A stretch of 64,000 nt of DNA from Bradyrhizobium_A sp052115025. GTDB lineage: Bacteria > Pseudomonadota > Alphaproteobacteria > Rhizobiales > Xanthobacteraceae. The position numbers and the translations under genes were made by a program. Location of the stretch: positions 1 through 64,000 of the forward strand of contig NZ_JBFRFW010000001.1 of the NCBI RefSeq assembly GCF_052115025.1. The letters are read 5' to 3'. Position 1 is the stretch's first letter, and the number at the start of each line of letters is the position of its first letter. Below the pieces are notes generated by a model. The model was given only the letters and a program-made list of their open reading frames with translations, made no database searches and was not told where the DNA came from. Shown piece after piece: positions 8,900 through 20,578 of the stretch.

Positions 8900-10495
8900 A
8901 TGACGGCTTCCAACACCCATCGTCGGCACATCGACGATATCGTCATCGTCGGCGGCGGGCTCGCCGGCCTGTTTTGTGCACTCAAGCTGGCGCCGCGGCC
9001 GGTGACCGTGATCACCGCCGCACCGCTCGGCCAGGGCGCATCGACCGCCTGGGCGCAGGGCGGCATCGCCGCCGCCATCGCCGCGGGCGACAGCGCCGAG
9101 GCGCATGCCGCCGACACCGTGGCGGTGGGCGGCGGCCTCGTCGAGGCCGATATCGCCCTCGGCATCGCGCGTGAAGCGCCAGCGCGGATCGAAGAGCTGC
9201 TGCGCTATGGCGTGCCGTTCGACCGCGACGCCGACGGCCGCCTCGCGGTCGGCCAGGAGGCGGCGCATTCGGCGCGGCGCATCGTGCATGTCCGCGGCGA
9301 CATGGCCGGCGCGGCGATCATGGCAGCGCTGGTCGCCGCCGTCCGCGCCACGCCCTCGATCCGTGCGCTCGAAGGCTACACGGCCGAGCACCTGCTGACC
9401 CACGACGGCGTCGTGACCGGGCTCGTGCTGCACGAAACGGGCGACCAGTACGCGCCACTTACCATCGCGGCGAGCGCGGTCGTGCTCGCCACCGGCGGCA
9501 TCGGCCACCTCTATGCGGTCACCACCAATCCGGTGGAGGCGCGCGGCCAGGGCCTCGCCATCGCCGCACGCGCCGGCGCGATCATCGCCGATCCCGAGTT
9601 CGTCCAGTTCCACCCGACCGCGATCATGGTCGGCCGCGATCCGGCGCCGCTCGCGACCGAAGCTCTGCGCGGCGAAGGCGCCACGCTGATCAACGATCGT
9701 GGCGAGCGCTTCATGGCGGCGCTGCATCCGCTCGCCGAGCTCGCGCCACGCGACATTGTCGCGCGCGGCGTGTTCGCCGAGATCGCCGCCGGCCGCGGTG
9801 CCTTTCTGGACGCCCGCACGGCACTCGGCGCGCGCTTCGCCGATCGCTTTCCCACAGTGCATGCGAGCTGCGTGGCCGCGGGCCTTGATCCCGCGACCAT
9901 GCCGATCCCGGTGGCGCCGGCCGTGCACTACCACATGGGCGGTATCGCGGTGGATGCGCGCGGCCGCGCCTCGCTGACCCATCTGTGGGCCGGCGGCGAG
10001 GTGTCGTCGACCGGCGCCCATGGCGCCAACCGCCTGGCGTCGAACTCGCTGCTGGAAGCGGTGGTGTATGCCGGCCGTATCGCCGACGACATCGCCGGAC
10101 AGACGCTGCCGAGGGCCAGGTTGCCGCGCTTCGTGCCGGACGAAGCGCACGCGCCGCCGGTTCATTCCGGCAAGGACCGCCTGCGCCGCGTCATGGCCGC
10201 ACAGGTCGGCGTCATCCGCGACCATGACGGCCTCAGTGCCGCCGTGCGCACCCTCGCCGACATCGAGGCCGGTGCGCGGACCGCGGCGCTGCGCAACATG
10301 GCGACGACCGCGCTGCTGGTGGCAAGCGCCGCATGGAACCGCCGCGAAAGCCGCGGCGCGCATTACCGCGCCGACCATCCCGACACCACGGCGGCGCTCG
10401 GTCGCCGCACCATGACCACGCTGACGGCAGCGCGCGACATCGCCGCCGCGCTGCAGGACGAGGCAGGGCACGTTGCGCCCGCCCTCACCGCCTGA
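8900..10495 (+). CDS. nadB: L-aspartate oxidase
   Basis: Flavoprotein that oxidises L-aspartate to iminoaspartate, the first step of de novo NAD synthesis; the product is passed to NadA. ATG 8900 has an AAGGA nine bases upstream; ATG 8894, two codons earlier, is possible. The product is 531 residues, normal for the family. Seen: FAD-binding VGGGLAG at 17-23, the STAWAQGG segment of the succinate dehydrogenase/aspartate oxidase fold, HPTAIMVGRDPAPLATEALRGEG split over the active-site region, and HYHMGGIAVDARGR with WAGGEVSSTGAHGANRLASN near the C-terminal half. A much longer frame to 8507 overlaps nadA and is not real. nadC starts 31 bases downstream. Confidence 0.96.
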   Translation: MTASNTHRRHIDDIVIVGGGLAGLFCALKLAPRPVTVITAAPLGQGASTAWAQGGIAAAIAAGDSAEAHAADTVAVGGGLVEADIALGIAREAPARIEELLRYGVPFDRDADGRLAVGQEAAHSARRIVHVRGDMAGAAIMAALVAAVRATPSIRALEGYTAEHLLTHDGVVTGLVLHETGDQYAPLTIAASAVVLATGGIGHLYAVTTNPVEARGQGLAIAARAGAIIADPEFVQFHPTAIMVGRDPAPLATEALRGEGATLINDRGERFMAALHPLAELAPRDIVARGVFAEIAAGRGAFLDARTALGARFADRFPTVHASCVAAGLDPATMPIPVAPAVHYHMGGIAVDARGRASLTHLWAGGEVSSTGAHGANRLASNSLLEAVVYAGRIADDIAGQTLPRARLPRFVPDEAHAPPVHSGKDRLRRVMAAQVGVIRDHDGLSAAVRTLADIEAGARTAALRNMATTALLVASAAWNRRESRGAHYRADHPDTTAALGRRTMTTLTAARDIAAALQDEAGHVAPALTA

Positions 10496-10526
10496 CCCAT
10501 CGACAACCGATCCCGAGGACCATGTC

Positions 10527-11405
10527 ATGATCGCTCCAGCCACCCTGCTCGCTCCCGATGCCTTCCTGTCCCCGCTCGCCATCGACGCCGCCGTCCATCG
10601 CGCCCTCGACGAGGATCTCGGCCGCGCTGGTGACGTCACCTCCATCGCCACCATTCCCGAAGCGACAACGGCCCGCGCGTTGTTCGTGGCGCGGCAGTCC
10701 GGCGTGATCGCGGGCCTGCCGCTCGCCATAGCCGTGTTCCGCGCCCTGTCGGACCGCGTCGAGATCACCGCGCATGCCCGCGACGGCGCGACGGTCGCTG
10801 CCGGCACGACGCTGCTGACCCTCACCGGCCCGGCGCGGGCGATACTCAGCGGCGAACGCACGGCGCTGAACTTCGCCGGCCGGCTGTCGGGCGTTGCCAC
10901 CCAGACCGCGGCCTATGTCGGCCACACCGCCGGCACGCGGGCGCGGATCTGCTGCACCCGCAAGACCACGCCGGGCCTGCGTGCACTGGAGAAATACGCC
11001 GTGCGCTGCGGCGGCGGCTCCAACCACCGCTTCGGGCTCGACGATGCCATCCTGATCAAGGACAACCATATCGCGGTCGCCGGCGGCATCCGCGCGGCAC
11101 TGACGCGGGCCCGCGCGATGGCCGGGCATCTGATGAAGATCGAGATCGAGGTCGATACCCTCGCGCAGCTGCGCGAGGTGCTGGACTGCAGCCTCGCCGA
11201 CGCCGTGCTGCTCGACAACATGGACGTGCCGACCTTGCGCGAGGCGGCGGCGCTGACCGCCGGACGCGTGGCGCTGGAGGTCTCGGGCGGCGTCACCGCA
11301 CAGTCGATCGCGGCGATCGCCGCGACTGGTGTCGACTACATCTCGAGCGGCGCGCTGACCCATTCGGCGCCGAACTTCGATGTCGCCATCGATATCGCGA
11401 CCTGA
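10527..11405 (+). CDS. nadC: Nicotinate-nucleotide pyrophosphorylase (carboxylating)
   Basis: Converts quinolinate and phosphoribosyl pyrophosphate to nicotinate mononucleotide, third step of de novo NAD synthesis. The protein is 292 residues from ATG 10527, with GAGGA seven bases upstream; the longer frame from 10473 overlaps nadB. Seen: DEDLGRAGDVTS near the N-terminus, ERTALNFAGRLSGVAT, the substrate-binding TRKTTPGLR and EKYAVRCGGGSNHRFGL, then IKDNHI and LLDNM, and EVSGGV near the C-terminus. Last gene of nadABC. Its stop codon at 11403-11405 touches the stop of the convergent tetR-type gene at 11406, so the two genes share a very tight end. Confidence 0.97.
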   Translation: MIAPATLLAPDAFLSPLAIDAAVHRALDEDLGRAGDVTSIATIPEATTARALFVARQSGVIAGLPLAIAVFRALSDRVEITAHARDGATVAAGTTLLTLTGPARAILSGERTALNFAGRLSGVATQTAAYVGHTAGTRARICCTRKTTPGLRALEKYAVRCGGGSNHRFGLDDAILIKDNHIAVAGGIRAALTRARAMAGHLMKIEIEVDTLAQLREVLDCSLADAVLLDNMDVPTLREAAALTAGRVALEVSGGVTAQSIAAIAATGVDYISSGALTHSAPNFDVAIDIAT

Positions 11406-12071
11406 TCAGCGCCGCGGCGGCGGAGGCCACAGATAGTCCAGCACCTCGCGCAGCCCGGTTCGGATCGCGCTGCGCCCCGCGGCGGTATCGGCAGCGCCGA
11501 ACTTGCCTTCAAGCGCGAGCTTGGCGAAGCCGTGCACCACCGACCAGGCCGCGCGGGCGGCGATGTCGACCTGCCGCGCCGCCACCGGCCCGCCGCCGGG
11601 CAGTTGCTCCATCACCGCCTCCAGCTCCATGTAGGCCGCCTTCGCCGCCGCATGCAGCCGCGGTTCGTCCGCCAGCAGCCGCCGGTTGCTGAACATCATC
11701 TGGAAACGGCCGGGATGGTCGAGCGCGAAGCACACATAGGCTTCGCCTTGCGCCCGCAGCCGCTCGCGCACGGGCGCATCGATTGCGGCCGCCTCCGCCA
11801 GCGCGCGCGTCAGCGCATCGTAGCCGCGGATCGCGACCTCGGTCAGCAGCCCCGGCGCATTGCCGAAGTGATGCGACGGCGCCGCCGGCGACACTCCGGC
11901 GCGACGCGCCGCCTCGCGCAGGGTGAACCCTTCGGCGCCGCCCTCGGCGAGGATCGCCTCCGCCGCGGTGATCAACGCCTCCTGCAGATCGCCGTGATGA
12001 TAGCCCGCCTCGGGAGCGGATCGCGGCCGCGGTGACGCTTTTCGTCCGCCAACTGCCTTCTTGCCTGTCAC
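11406..12071 (-). CDS. TetR/AcrR family transcriptional regulator
   Basis: DNA-binding repressor of 221 residues. The helix-turn-helix lies in the N-terminal third (GFTLREAARRAGVSPAAPSHHFGNAPGLLTEV split across helices 2 and 3), and the C-terminal part resembles the TetR_C WHG ligand domain (FALDHPGRFQMMFSNRRL; AAWSVVHGFAKLALEG). The start is a GTG at 12071 with GAGAGG seven bases upstream. It is divergent from the Tat-type dehydrogenase at 12187, and the 115 bases between hold two related palindromes, so it probably controls itself and that gene; ligand unknown. Confidence 0.9.
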   Translation of the reverse strand: MTGKKAVGGRKASPRPRSAPEAGYHHGDLQEALITAAEAILAEGGAEGFTLREAARRAGVSPAAPSHHFGNAPGLLTEVAIRGYDALTRALAEAAAIDAPVRERLRAQGEAYVCFALDHPGRFQMMFSNRRLLADEPRLHAAAKAAYMELEAVMEQLPGGGPVAARQVDIAARAAWSVVHGFAKLALEGKFGAADTAAGRSAIRTGLREVLDYLWPPPPRR

Positions 12072-12100
12072 GCCACGGCCTCTCGCATACGTCGCCCATC

Positions 12101-12119
12101 ATCTTGACAGTGTTCAGAT
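12101..12119. promoter_or_regulatory. Putative TetR operator, copy 1 (imperfect)
   Basis: ATCTTGACA (12101-12109), one central G, then TGTTCAGAT (12111-12119): a 19-base inverted repeat matching at seven of nine arm positions. It lies 29 bases upstream of the tetR start and is a near copy of the perfect site at 12132. The centres are 31 bases apart, about three helical turns. Confidence 0.65.
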
Positions 12120-12131
12120 CGCGCGCTAGTG

Positions 12132-12150
12132 ATCTTAACAGTGTTAAGAT
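12132..12150. promoter_or_regulatory. Putative TetR operator, copy 2 (perfect palindrome)
   Basis: ATCTTAACAGTGTTAAGAT is a perfect 9+1+9 palindrome located 36 bases before the dehydrogenase start. Sites of the CTTGACAGTGTTAAG type are usual for TetR regulators with this C-terminal domain. Location in a divergent promoter and duplication support operator function. Confidence 0.75.
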
Positions 12151-12186
12151 TGAGCGCACCTCGGTGCCGCCCACAAGGAGACCGTC

Positions 12187-13134
12187 ATGACCACTACTGC
12201 GAACGTTACCACAGCTTCCCCCGTCAGGCGCCGCGCGGTGCTGGGCGGCGCCGCGCTCGGCGTCGTCGCCGGCGCGGTCGGCGGCCTCGCCGGCGGCGTG
12301 GCGCTCGGCCAGGCCTCGAACCTGCCGCAGCAGAAGCCGAGCGGCCGCCGCCGCTTCGACGGCAAGATCGTGATGGTCACCGGCGGCACCTCGGGCATCG
12401 GCCGCGCAGCGGTGAAGCAGTTTGCCGCCGAAGGCGGCCGCGTCGTGTTCTGCGGCCGCGACGAGGCACGCGGCCATGAGGTCGAGGCCGAGGTCAAGGC
12501 GGCTGGCGGCGTCGCCCAGTTCATTCGCGCCGACGTGCGCAGCGAGGACGACATCAAGGCGCTCGTCGACCGCACCATCGATGGCCACGGCCGGATCGAC
12601 GTCGCCTTCAACAATGCCGGCATCTCGATCGAACACCCGCTGCATCTCTACACGACTGCCGAGTTCGACGATGTCATCGCCACCGACCTGCGCGGCGTGT
12701 TCCTGTGCATGAAGTACCAGATCCCGCAAATGCTGAAGGCGGGCGGCGGCAACATCGTGGTGACGTCGTCCTCGAACGCCGTTGCGACCACTGCCAAGCG
12801 TGGCGCCTATGCGGCGGCGAAGCGCGCACTGGTCGGTCTCGTACAGGCCGCCGCGCTCGACTACGCCCAGCAGGGCATCCGCATCAACACGCTGGTGCCG
12901 GGCACCACGGACACGCCGTTGATTCGGCGTCTCGTCGGCATGGAGAACGTACCGGACGCAGCCTGGAAGGTCGGCATATCGCAGTGGGCGAAGTCGAATG
13001 TGCCGGGGCTGCAGCGCGTCGCGACGCCGGAGGAGGTCGCGGCGTTCGCGCTGACGCTGGCGTCCGACGATCACCCCTATCTCACCGGTGGGCAGTTCAT
13101 CATCGACGGCGGCAAGACGGCGCAGGGCGGTTGA
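12187..13134 (+). CDS. Short-chain dehydrogenase/reductase with a twin-arginine signal
   Basis: Classical SDR oxidoreductase of 315 residues with an added N-terminal region. Residues 1-42 read as a Tat signal: SPVRRRAVLGG at 11-21 followed by a long Ala/Gly hydrophobic stretch. The Rossmann motif TGGTSGIG is at 65-72, NNAG at 142-145, the catalytic Ser near 194-196, and Tyr208/Lys212 in YAAAK; the C-terminus GGQFIIDGGKTAQGG is standard. Start has AAGGAG seven bases upstream. Divergent from a TetR regulator with shared palindromes, so its expression is probably induced by that regulator's ligand. A periplasmic or membrane-anchored NAD(P)-dependent SDR is unusual, since folded export with bound cofactor would be needed. 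Substrate unknown. Confidence 0.88.
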   Translation: MTTTANVTTASPVRRRAVLGGAALGVVAGAVGGLAGGVALGQASNLPQQKPSGRRRFDGKIVMVTGGTSGIGRAAVKQFAAEGGRVVFCGRDEARGHEVEAEVKAAGGVAQFIRADVRSEDDIKALVDRTIDGHGRIDVAFNNAGISIEHPLHLYTTAEFDDVIATDLRGVFLCMKYQIPQMLKAGGGNIVVTSSSNAVATTAKRGAYAAAKRALVGLVQAAALDYAQQGIRINTLVPGTTDTPLIRRLVGMENVPDAAWKVGISQWAKSNVPGLQRVATPEEVAAFALTLASDDHPYLTGGQFIIDGGKTAQGG

Positions 13135-13166
13135 GCGCGGCGGATCCCGCCCCGCGCGATCTCCGT

Positions 13167-14585
13167 TCAGAGCTTGGCGGAGATCGCGGCGGTCTCCTTG
13201 GCATTGCCCCAGGTCGGCGCATCGCTGCCGTCGCCCCACGCCCGCGGCCGATAGAAGGTGTGCACACCGTATTTGTACATCTTCTTCATTTCGTGCACCC
13301 AGGACGGGCGCACCCAGTAGGCATGATAGTGGGTCGACTTGCCGACCTCGGGCAGCCACAGCTGCCCCTCCATGGTGGCCTTGGCGATCTTCTTGGCACG
13401 CACCCACATATCCGGCTCGCGCACCACGTCGGCGACGTCATCGCAGGCAAAGGTGAACTGGCAGGCGAGATGGCGGTGGGCGTTCTGGTAGACGACACCG
13501 CACACGGTGGTCGGATAGAAACCCGAGAACACGCGGTTCAGCACCACCTGGGCAACCGCGATCTGGCCGCGCACCTGCTCGCCGCGCGCCTCGAAATACA
13601 CCGCTTCCGCCAGACACTTCTCCGCCTTGGCGCGGGCCTTCTCGCTGAGATTGAGGCGCTCGGCCGGCGTCTTCTGCCGCTTCGGCTCGGTGGTCGCCAC
13701 GCCCTTGCCGATGCTGGTCTCGCCGCCCTTGCCGTCCGCGGCCTTCGGGTCCGCCGGCTTGCCATCGGCCGGCTTGGCGTCGTCCGGCTTCACCGGCCCC
13801 ACGAGGTTCGACTTGAGGTCGGGATCGGCCTGCGGCAGCACCACCACCGGCTCCTCGCCGGGCTGCCAGCGCTCGAGTGCGCCGCTCGGCACGCCCATGG
13901 CGCCATTGCCGAAGAACAGCGACGCAGTCTTCACCGAGAAGCCATCGGTCGACGGCGGTGACTCCACCGCATCCGGCGCGTCGGCCAGACCTGCCGCGCG
14001 GCCATCCGGCGACTGAGCCGCGTCGTACTGCGGCAGCGGCGGCGCTTTCAGCGCGGCCTGCAATTCCTCATCGAGCGGCACCGGCTCGCTCGCGGACGCG
14101 GGAGCGGTCTCTGCGGTCTTGGCGCCCATCACCGAGCTGTTGAAACTCGCGGGATCCTCGAGCGGCGGCGTCCGGCTCTCCGGCTCCTGCTCCGGCGCCG
14201 TCACCACCAGACGATCCCCCTTCAGCGCGCGGTCGACGACCGGAAAATCGGACGGCCGCGGCCAGCGCAGATCCTGGCCAAGCGGGCCACGGGTGATCGC
14301 CGCGGTGATATCGCTGCTCTCGCTGTCGAGGCTGGTGAGGCGAACGGGTGTCGTGTGCGGGATCGCGGTGCCGATCGGCCGCGGGAAACTGAAGGTCGCG
14401 ACCTGGATCGGAGCGACGGTCGAGGCGATGTGACGCTGCGAGCGCTCCGCGACGCCGGGCTGGCGCGCAAGCAGCGCTGCGAGATCCTGAAGGCCAATTT
14501 CGCTCGGCAGCAGAGCGAAGAGGCAGAGGCTGAGACCGAAGGGCACACCGCGTGCGCCCTTCGGCCCGTTACGCAACACAGACAT
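13167..14585 (-). CDS. Cell wall hydrolase, SleB (Hydrolase_2) family
   Basis: Probable peptidoglycan hydrolase of 472 residues. The N-terminus has a hydrophobic segment (VPFGLSLCLFALLP) that may be a signal anchor; residues about 45-315 are low-complexity, Pro/Ala-rich, with a KPADGKPADPKAADGK stretch, and probably form an extended linker. The catalytic Hydrolase_2 domain occupies about 322-450: EKCLAEAVYFEARGEQ with the likely catalytic Glu332, then VAQVVLNRVFSGFYPTTVCGVVYQ as separate conserved pieces, CQFTFACD and KSTHYHAYWV. It may act in cell-wall remodelling. It is encoded downstream of ppdK on the same strand but is separated from it by a strong terminator and 463 bases, so it has its own promoter. 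No LysM domain is seen. Confidence 0.85.
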   Translation of the reverse strand: MSVLRNGPKGARGVPFGLSLCLFALLPSEIGLQDLAALLARQPGVAERSQRHIASTVAPIQVATFSFPRPIGTAIPHTTPVRLTSLDSESSDITAAITRGPLGQDLRWPRPSDFPVVDRALKGDRLVVTAPEQEPESRTPPLEDPASFNSSVMGAKTAETAPASASEPVPLDEELQAALKAPPLPQYDAAQSPDGRAAGLADAPDAVESPPSTDGFSVKTASLFFGNGAMGVPSGALERWQPGEEPVVVLPQADPDLKSNLVGPVKPDDAKPADGKPADPKAADGKGGETSIGKGVATTEPKRQKTPAERLNLSEKARAKAEKCLAEAVYFEARGEQVRGQIAVAQVVLNRVFSGFYPTTVCGVVYQNAHRHLACQFTFACDDVADVVREPDMWVRAKKIAKATMEGQLWLPEVGKSTHYHAYWVRPSWVHEMKKMYKYGVHTFYRPRAWGDGSDAPTWGNAKETAAISAKL

Positions 14586-15048
14586 CGGTACGCTCTACGC
14601 AACTCACACGGTCGTGCTGCAGCCAGTTGCATGCAATTCGACCAAAATCGTTGGTATCGAATTAAAGTTGCGAGCCGGTTAATCGGCGATGCATCCGCGC
14701 AACACGCAAGCTACGCGGAAGTTTCGCATCTGGCGATCGCTGAAATTGGTGAATCCCGCGTCGGCAAAACTGGTAAAGATCCGGTCAACGCGCATGGTTG
14801 ACGAAATCTTATGCTGCGCCGCCGAGCAATCGGACATGGCGGCGCGCGACCAGCGCGCGGTGATGCCTTGGCCTCATCGTTCGAGACGGGGGCTGCGGCC
14901 GCCGGCTCGCCGCGTGGTTCACTTCGACCCGCTCGAAGCGTGCGACGGGATGACGTCAGGCCCGCACGTCTACGCCACTCCATGCGTGCAGAAAAAAATC
15001 GCGCCGGCAAATCTGCCGGCGCGATCGGATGTCGTCGATGGGTGTGGC
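14586..15048. other. Intergenic region between ppdK and the SleB-type gene
   Basis: This 463-base interval holds the ppdK terminator at its right end and presumably the hydrolase promoter at its left end. The left part is locally AT-richer (GGTATCGAATTAAAGTTGCG). The middle has a TTCGAGACGGGGGCTGCGGC stretch resembling degraded palindromic intergenic repeats. I see no gene in it. Confidence 0.45.
14991..15025 (-). terminator. Intrinsic terminator of ppdK
   Basis: A perfect 12-base stem (ATCGCGCCGGCA at 14998-15009 with TGCCGGCGCGAT at 15014-15025) encloses a four-base loop. On the minus strand the stem is followed by a run of T (complement of A at 14992-14998). It begins 23 bases after the ppdK stop codon, a textbook rho-independent terminator. 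Confidence 0.9.
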
Positions 15049-18039
<2,991 letters not shown>

Positions 18040-18180
18040 GGCTTCCAAACGTCAGCATGAGAGGGACAACAGCACGCGCCTTACAACACGGATTGACCCA
18101 GGCATGCAAGCCATGCCGGGGACATCAGGCCCGTGATTCGATGTGACTTTCGGCCGTTTTGTGGCCGATTTTGGCGCGTT

Positions 18181-18336
18181 TCAGAGGTGAAGCGCGCGCA
18201 GAACGCCAAGCCCGACCAGACCGATGAAAATCAGGTAGATCGCGACAATGAAGTTCAGGAGCCGCGGCATCACCAGGATAAGAATGCCCGCAATGAGGGC
18301 GACGATGGCGGGAATGTGCGCGGTGGTGATGGTCAT
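18181..18336 (-). CDS. DUF3096 small membrane protein
   Basis: A 51-residue protein. It begins MTITTAHIPAIVALIAG and contains one or two hydrophobic helices (ILILVMPRLLNFIVAIYLIF), then IGLVGLGVLRALHL. This matches the short DUF3096 inner membrane proteins found widely in alphaproteobacteria; function unknown. A GGAG lies eight bases before the start. It is upstream of ppdK on the same strand by 141 bases and may or may not be co-transcribed. The hydrophobic pattern and good ribosome binding site support a real gene. Confidence 0.8.
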   Translation of the reverse strand: MTITTAHIPAIVALIAGILILVMPRLLNFIVAIYLIFIGLVGLGVLRALHL

Positions 18337-18707
18337 TGAGAGTCTCCGGCGGGCGTGACGTCCAGGGAACAGCCAAAGGAACGGCCAACAATCCGTTCAA
18401 GGACTGGCGAATCGCGGCGATCTTAGCCGCGAGGCAAAGACGCCTCCAGCACATGGCGCGTTGCCATCATCCGAACGCTGCTCACCGCACGCAAGCCAGA
18501 CGCCGCAGCGCTTGTTCCAGCCGCCAGACAACGACGCAATGAATCCACAGGATCGGGAACACCCCTTTCGACGACAACCTCGGCGGATGGCGGCGACGAC
18601 CGCGATCATTCATGCCGAGGCAGGAGGCGTTGCGAAGCAGGATGCCGTTGCCTGCAGCGATCGTCCGCGCTCGCCGCGCAGATCGCCGCTCATGCCTGCG
18701 CCGCGGA
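18337..18707. other. Intergenic region, no recognisable gene
   Basis: 371 bases between the duplicated-module protein and the DUF3096 gene. Several short frames cross it on both strands, but none has a signature or good start. The promoter of the DUF3096 gene should lie at its left end. Confidence 0.35.
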
Positions 18708-19820
18708 TCAGCCGTGCAGGATCGACAGCAGCGATGCCGTCGACTTGTAGTTCTTCAACGCAAGATCCTGGAATTCCGGCGTCCAGTTGGTGGCCTGCCG
18801 CTCTTCGGCGCTCATCGCCGAATAGCTTTTGAGGATGCCGAGGCTGAGCTGGCGCGGATCGCCGCTCGACTGGCTCTGCTTCAGCGCACTCAGCACCGAG
18901 GCGCGCGTGCGGGTGTCCAGCTCCCTCTTGGCCGCCTGCATCTCCTCGCCGGAGAACTGCTTGCCCTGATTGAGGGTGATCGCCGACAGCGCGCGGTTGT
19001 CGAGCGACGACAGGTCGGCGAGCTGACCGGCCTTGCGGCCGGCAGTGAAAACCAGATCCTTGTGGTTCTTGGCCGCATCGGCCTTCTGTGCGTCGAGGAT
19101 GGCACGCGCGTCGCGGGCGATGCTGTTGAAGTCGCGCGTCGGGCGGCTGCCGGTGCCCGGCTTCTGCGCCAGATAGTCGGCGACGGGATCATTGGCGATG
19201 CCGCTTGGCGCCTTGGTCGGCGCCTGCTGGGTCGCCTTGATGCCCTTGAGCACGGCGTCGTGCTGGGCGGCCCAGGTCGCGGTCGCTTTCTCCTCGGGGC
19301 TCGCCGCTTCGAGATAATCGAGCGCGGCCTTGTAGCTGACGCTGTAGTCGCCGGTCAGGCGCGTGGTCGCGGCCGCCGGCGCCATCGCGGCATTGAAACG
19401 CGTCTTCAATTCATTGCTGGCCACCGCCTGTTCGTCGGGCGAGAACTTGCCGCCATTGTTGGTCGCGATCGCGAACAGCGCGCGACGGTCGAGACCCGAC
19501 AGGCTGATGGTGGTCTTGCCGTCGACGATCGGTCCCTTGACCTTGGCCGCGGCATAGAGCTGATCGAGCGTGGTGCGCGCGGTGGCCGCAACCGACGCGA
19601 AATCCGGCAGCTTGCCGGCATCGGCGAGCTTGGCGCGGGCGCTCTCCGAAAGGGTCAGCGTGGTTGCAGCGTTGCCAGCCAGCAGGTTGCCGCCGAGCGG
19701 CGGCGTGCCGTCGGCCGCATCGTTGTTGAGGGTCGTCGCGAGCGACGGCGTCGCAACCGCGCGCGCATAGGCCGAACCGTACTGGGCGTAGGGGTTGAGG
19801 CCGTTGTTGACCGAGGTCAT
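18708..19820 (-). CDS. Hypothetical protein built of two related modules
   Basis: The protein is 370 residues and I do not recognise a named family. ATG 19820 is chosen because AAGGA lies nine bases upstream; the frame extends to 19859 without support. Two modules resemble each other: one begins FASVAATARTTLDQLYAAAK and contains GLDRRALFAIATNNGGKFSP and EQAVASNELKTRFNAA; the second begins FNSIARDARAILDAQKADAA and contains SLDNRALSAITLNQGKQFSG and EMQAAKRELDTRTRAS. Each module thus has a long helix, an L-D-x-RAL turn and a second helix with a Gly-Lys-Phe-Ser link. No signal peptide or membrane segment is seen, so it is probably cytoplasmic or secreted by a leaderless route. It has similar-looking relatives in Bradyrhizobium as far as I recall. 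Confidence 0.65.
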   Translation of the reverse strand: MTSVNNGLNPYAQYGSAYARAVATPSLATTLNNDAADGTPPLGGNLLAGNAATTLTLSESARAKLADAGKLPDFASVAATARTTLDQLYAAAKVKGPIVDGKTTISLSGLDRRALFAIATNNGGKFSPDEQAVASNELKTRFNAAMAPAAATTRLTGDYSVSYKAALDYLEAASPEEKATATWAAQHDAVLKGIKATQQAPTKAPSGIANDPVADYLAQKPGTGSRPTRDFNSIARDARAILDAQKADAAKNHKDLVFTAGRKAGQLADLSSLDNRALSAITLNQGKQFSGEEMQAAKRELDTRTRASVLSALKQSQSSGDPRQLSLGILKSYSAMSAEERQATNWTPEFQDLALKNYKSTASLLSILHG

Positions 19821-19987
19821 CGGCGCTTCCTTGCATTGGCGCAGGCGGCGGACGGCCATTTATTAACAAACCGTTGCCTGCCGCCGACCATCGGCCCGCA
19901 TGGTTAACAAGACGTAAACATTTCCAGATATTTCCGCTTATTTCGAGCGTCGCCGGCAATTCCCATAAAATGATACCGGCGCACCAG

Positions 19988-20578
19988 TCAGCGCGTCTTG
20001 CGGGCGACGATACGGTGGATGGTTTTGCCCGACGAGGCGCTGACCACCTCCTCGTCCAGCATGAGCTCAGCGGTCGCGAGTTCGGCCCGCACAAGGTTGG
20101 CATCGAAGGCCGCATACAGCCGGCCATGGGCATCGCGCAGGTCGTCGTTCGGCGTCACGCGCCAGCTGAGATAGAGCACCCCTGCCGGCCGGACGACATC
20201 GAGCAGCCGCCGCACCGCCGGCGCGATCGCCTCGTGCGGCAGGTGCATGATCACGGTCTCGCACAACACGTTGTCGAAGCTTGCCGGTGCAATCCCGGTC
20301 AGGTCAGGCAGCTCGGCATGAGCGAATGAGAGATCCGGATAGCGCAGCCGCGCCTCGGCGAGCAGTCCATCTGAGGCGTCGAAGCCCCGCGCCGGAAAGC
20401 CGTTGGCGGCGAGCCACGCCACCTCGCGGCCGGAGCCGCAGCCGACGTCCGCCGTCAGGCCCGGCACGAAGAAGCGGCGGACCAGCGCCTGCAGATCGGT
20501 CGGCGGCGGCTGCTCGTGCCAGTCGCGGGCGAACGCCGCGGCAGCGGCGTCATAGGCGGTGAGCGTGTCGCGGTCCAT
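19988..20578 (-). CDS. Class I SAM-dependent methyltransferase
   Basis: A 196-residue methyltransferase with the SAM-binding motif I DVGCGSGREV near residue 44, the acidic motif II GFDASDGLL, and motif PASFDNVLCETVIMHLPHE in front of the RLLDVVRPAGVLYLSWR segment. Start: ATG 20578 is favoured because GGGGAGG is about eight bases upstream; ATG 20584 would place it only two bases away. Substrate unknown. It stands alone between the duplicated-module gene and glyS. Confidence 0.82.
   Translation of the reverse strand: MDRDTLTAYDAAAAAFARDWHEQPPPTDLQALVRRFFVPGLTADVGCGSGREVAWLAANGFPARGFDASDGLLAEARLRYPDLSFAHAELPDLTGIAPASFDNVLCETVIMHLPHEAIAPAVRRLLDVVRPAGVLYLSWRVTPNDDLRDAHGRLYAAFDANLVRAELATAELMLDEEVVSASSGKTIHRIVARKTR

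Noticed and set aside
11509..13407. 632-codon open frame opposite the Tat-type dehydrogenase and tetR region
   Set aside because: Crosses two well-supported genes in a wrong frame; no family resemblance.
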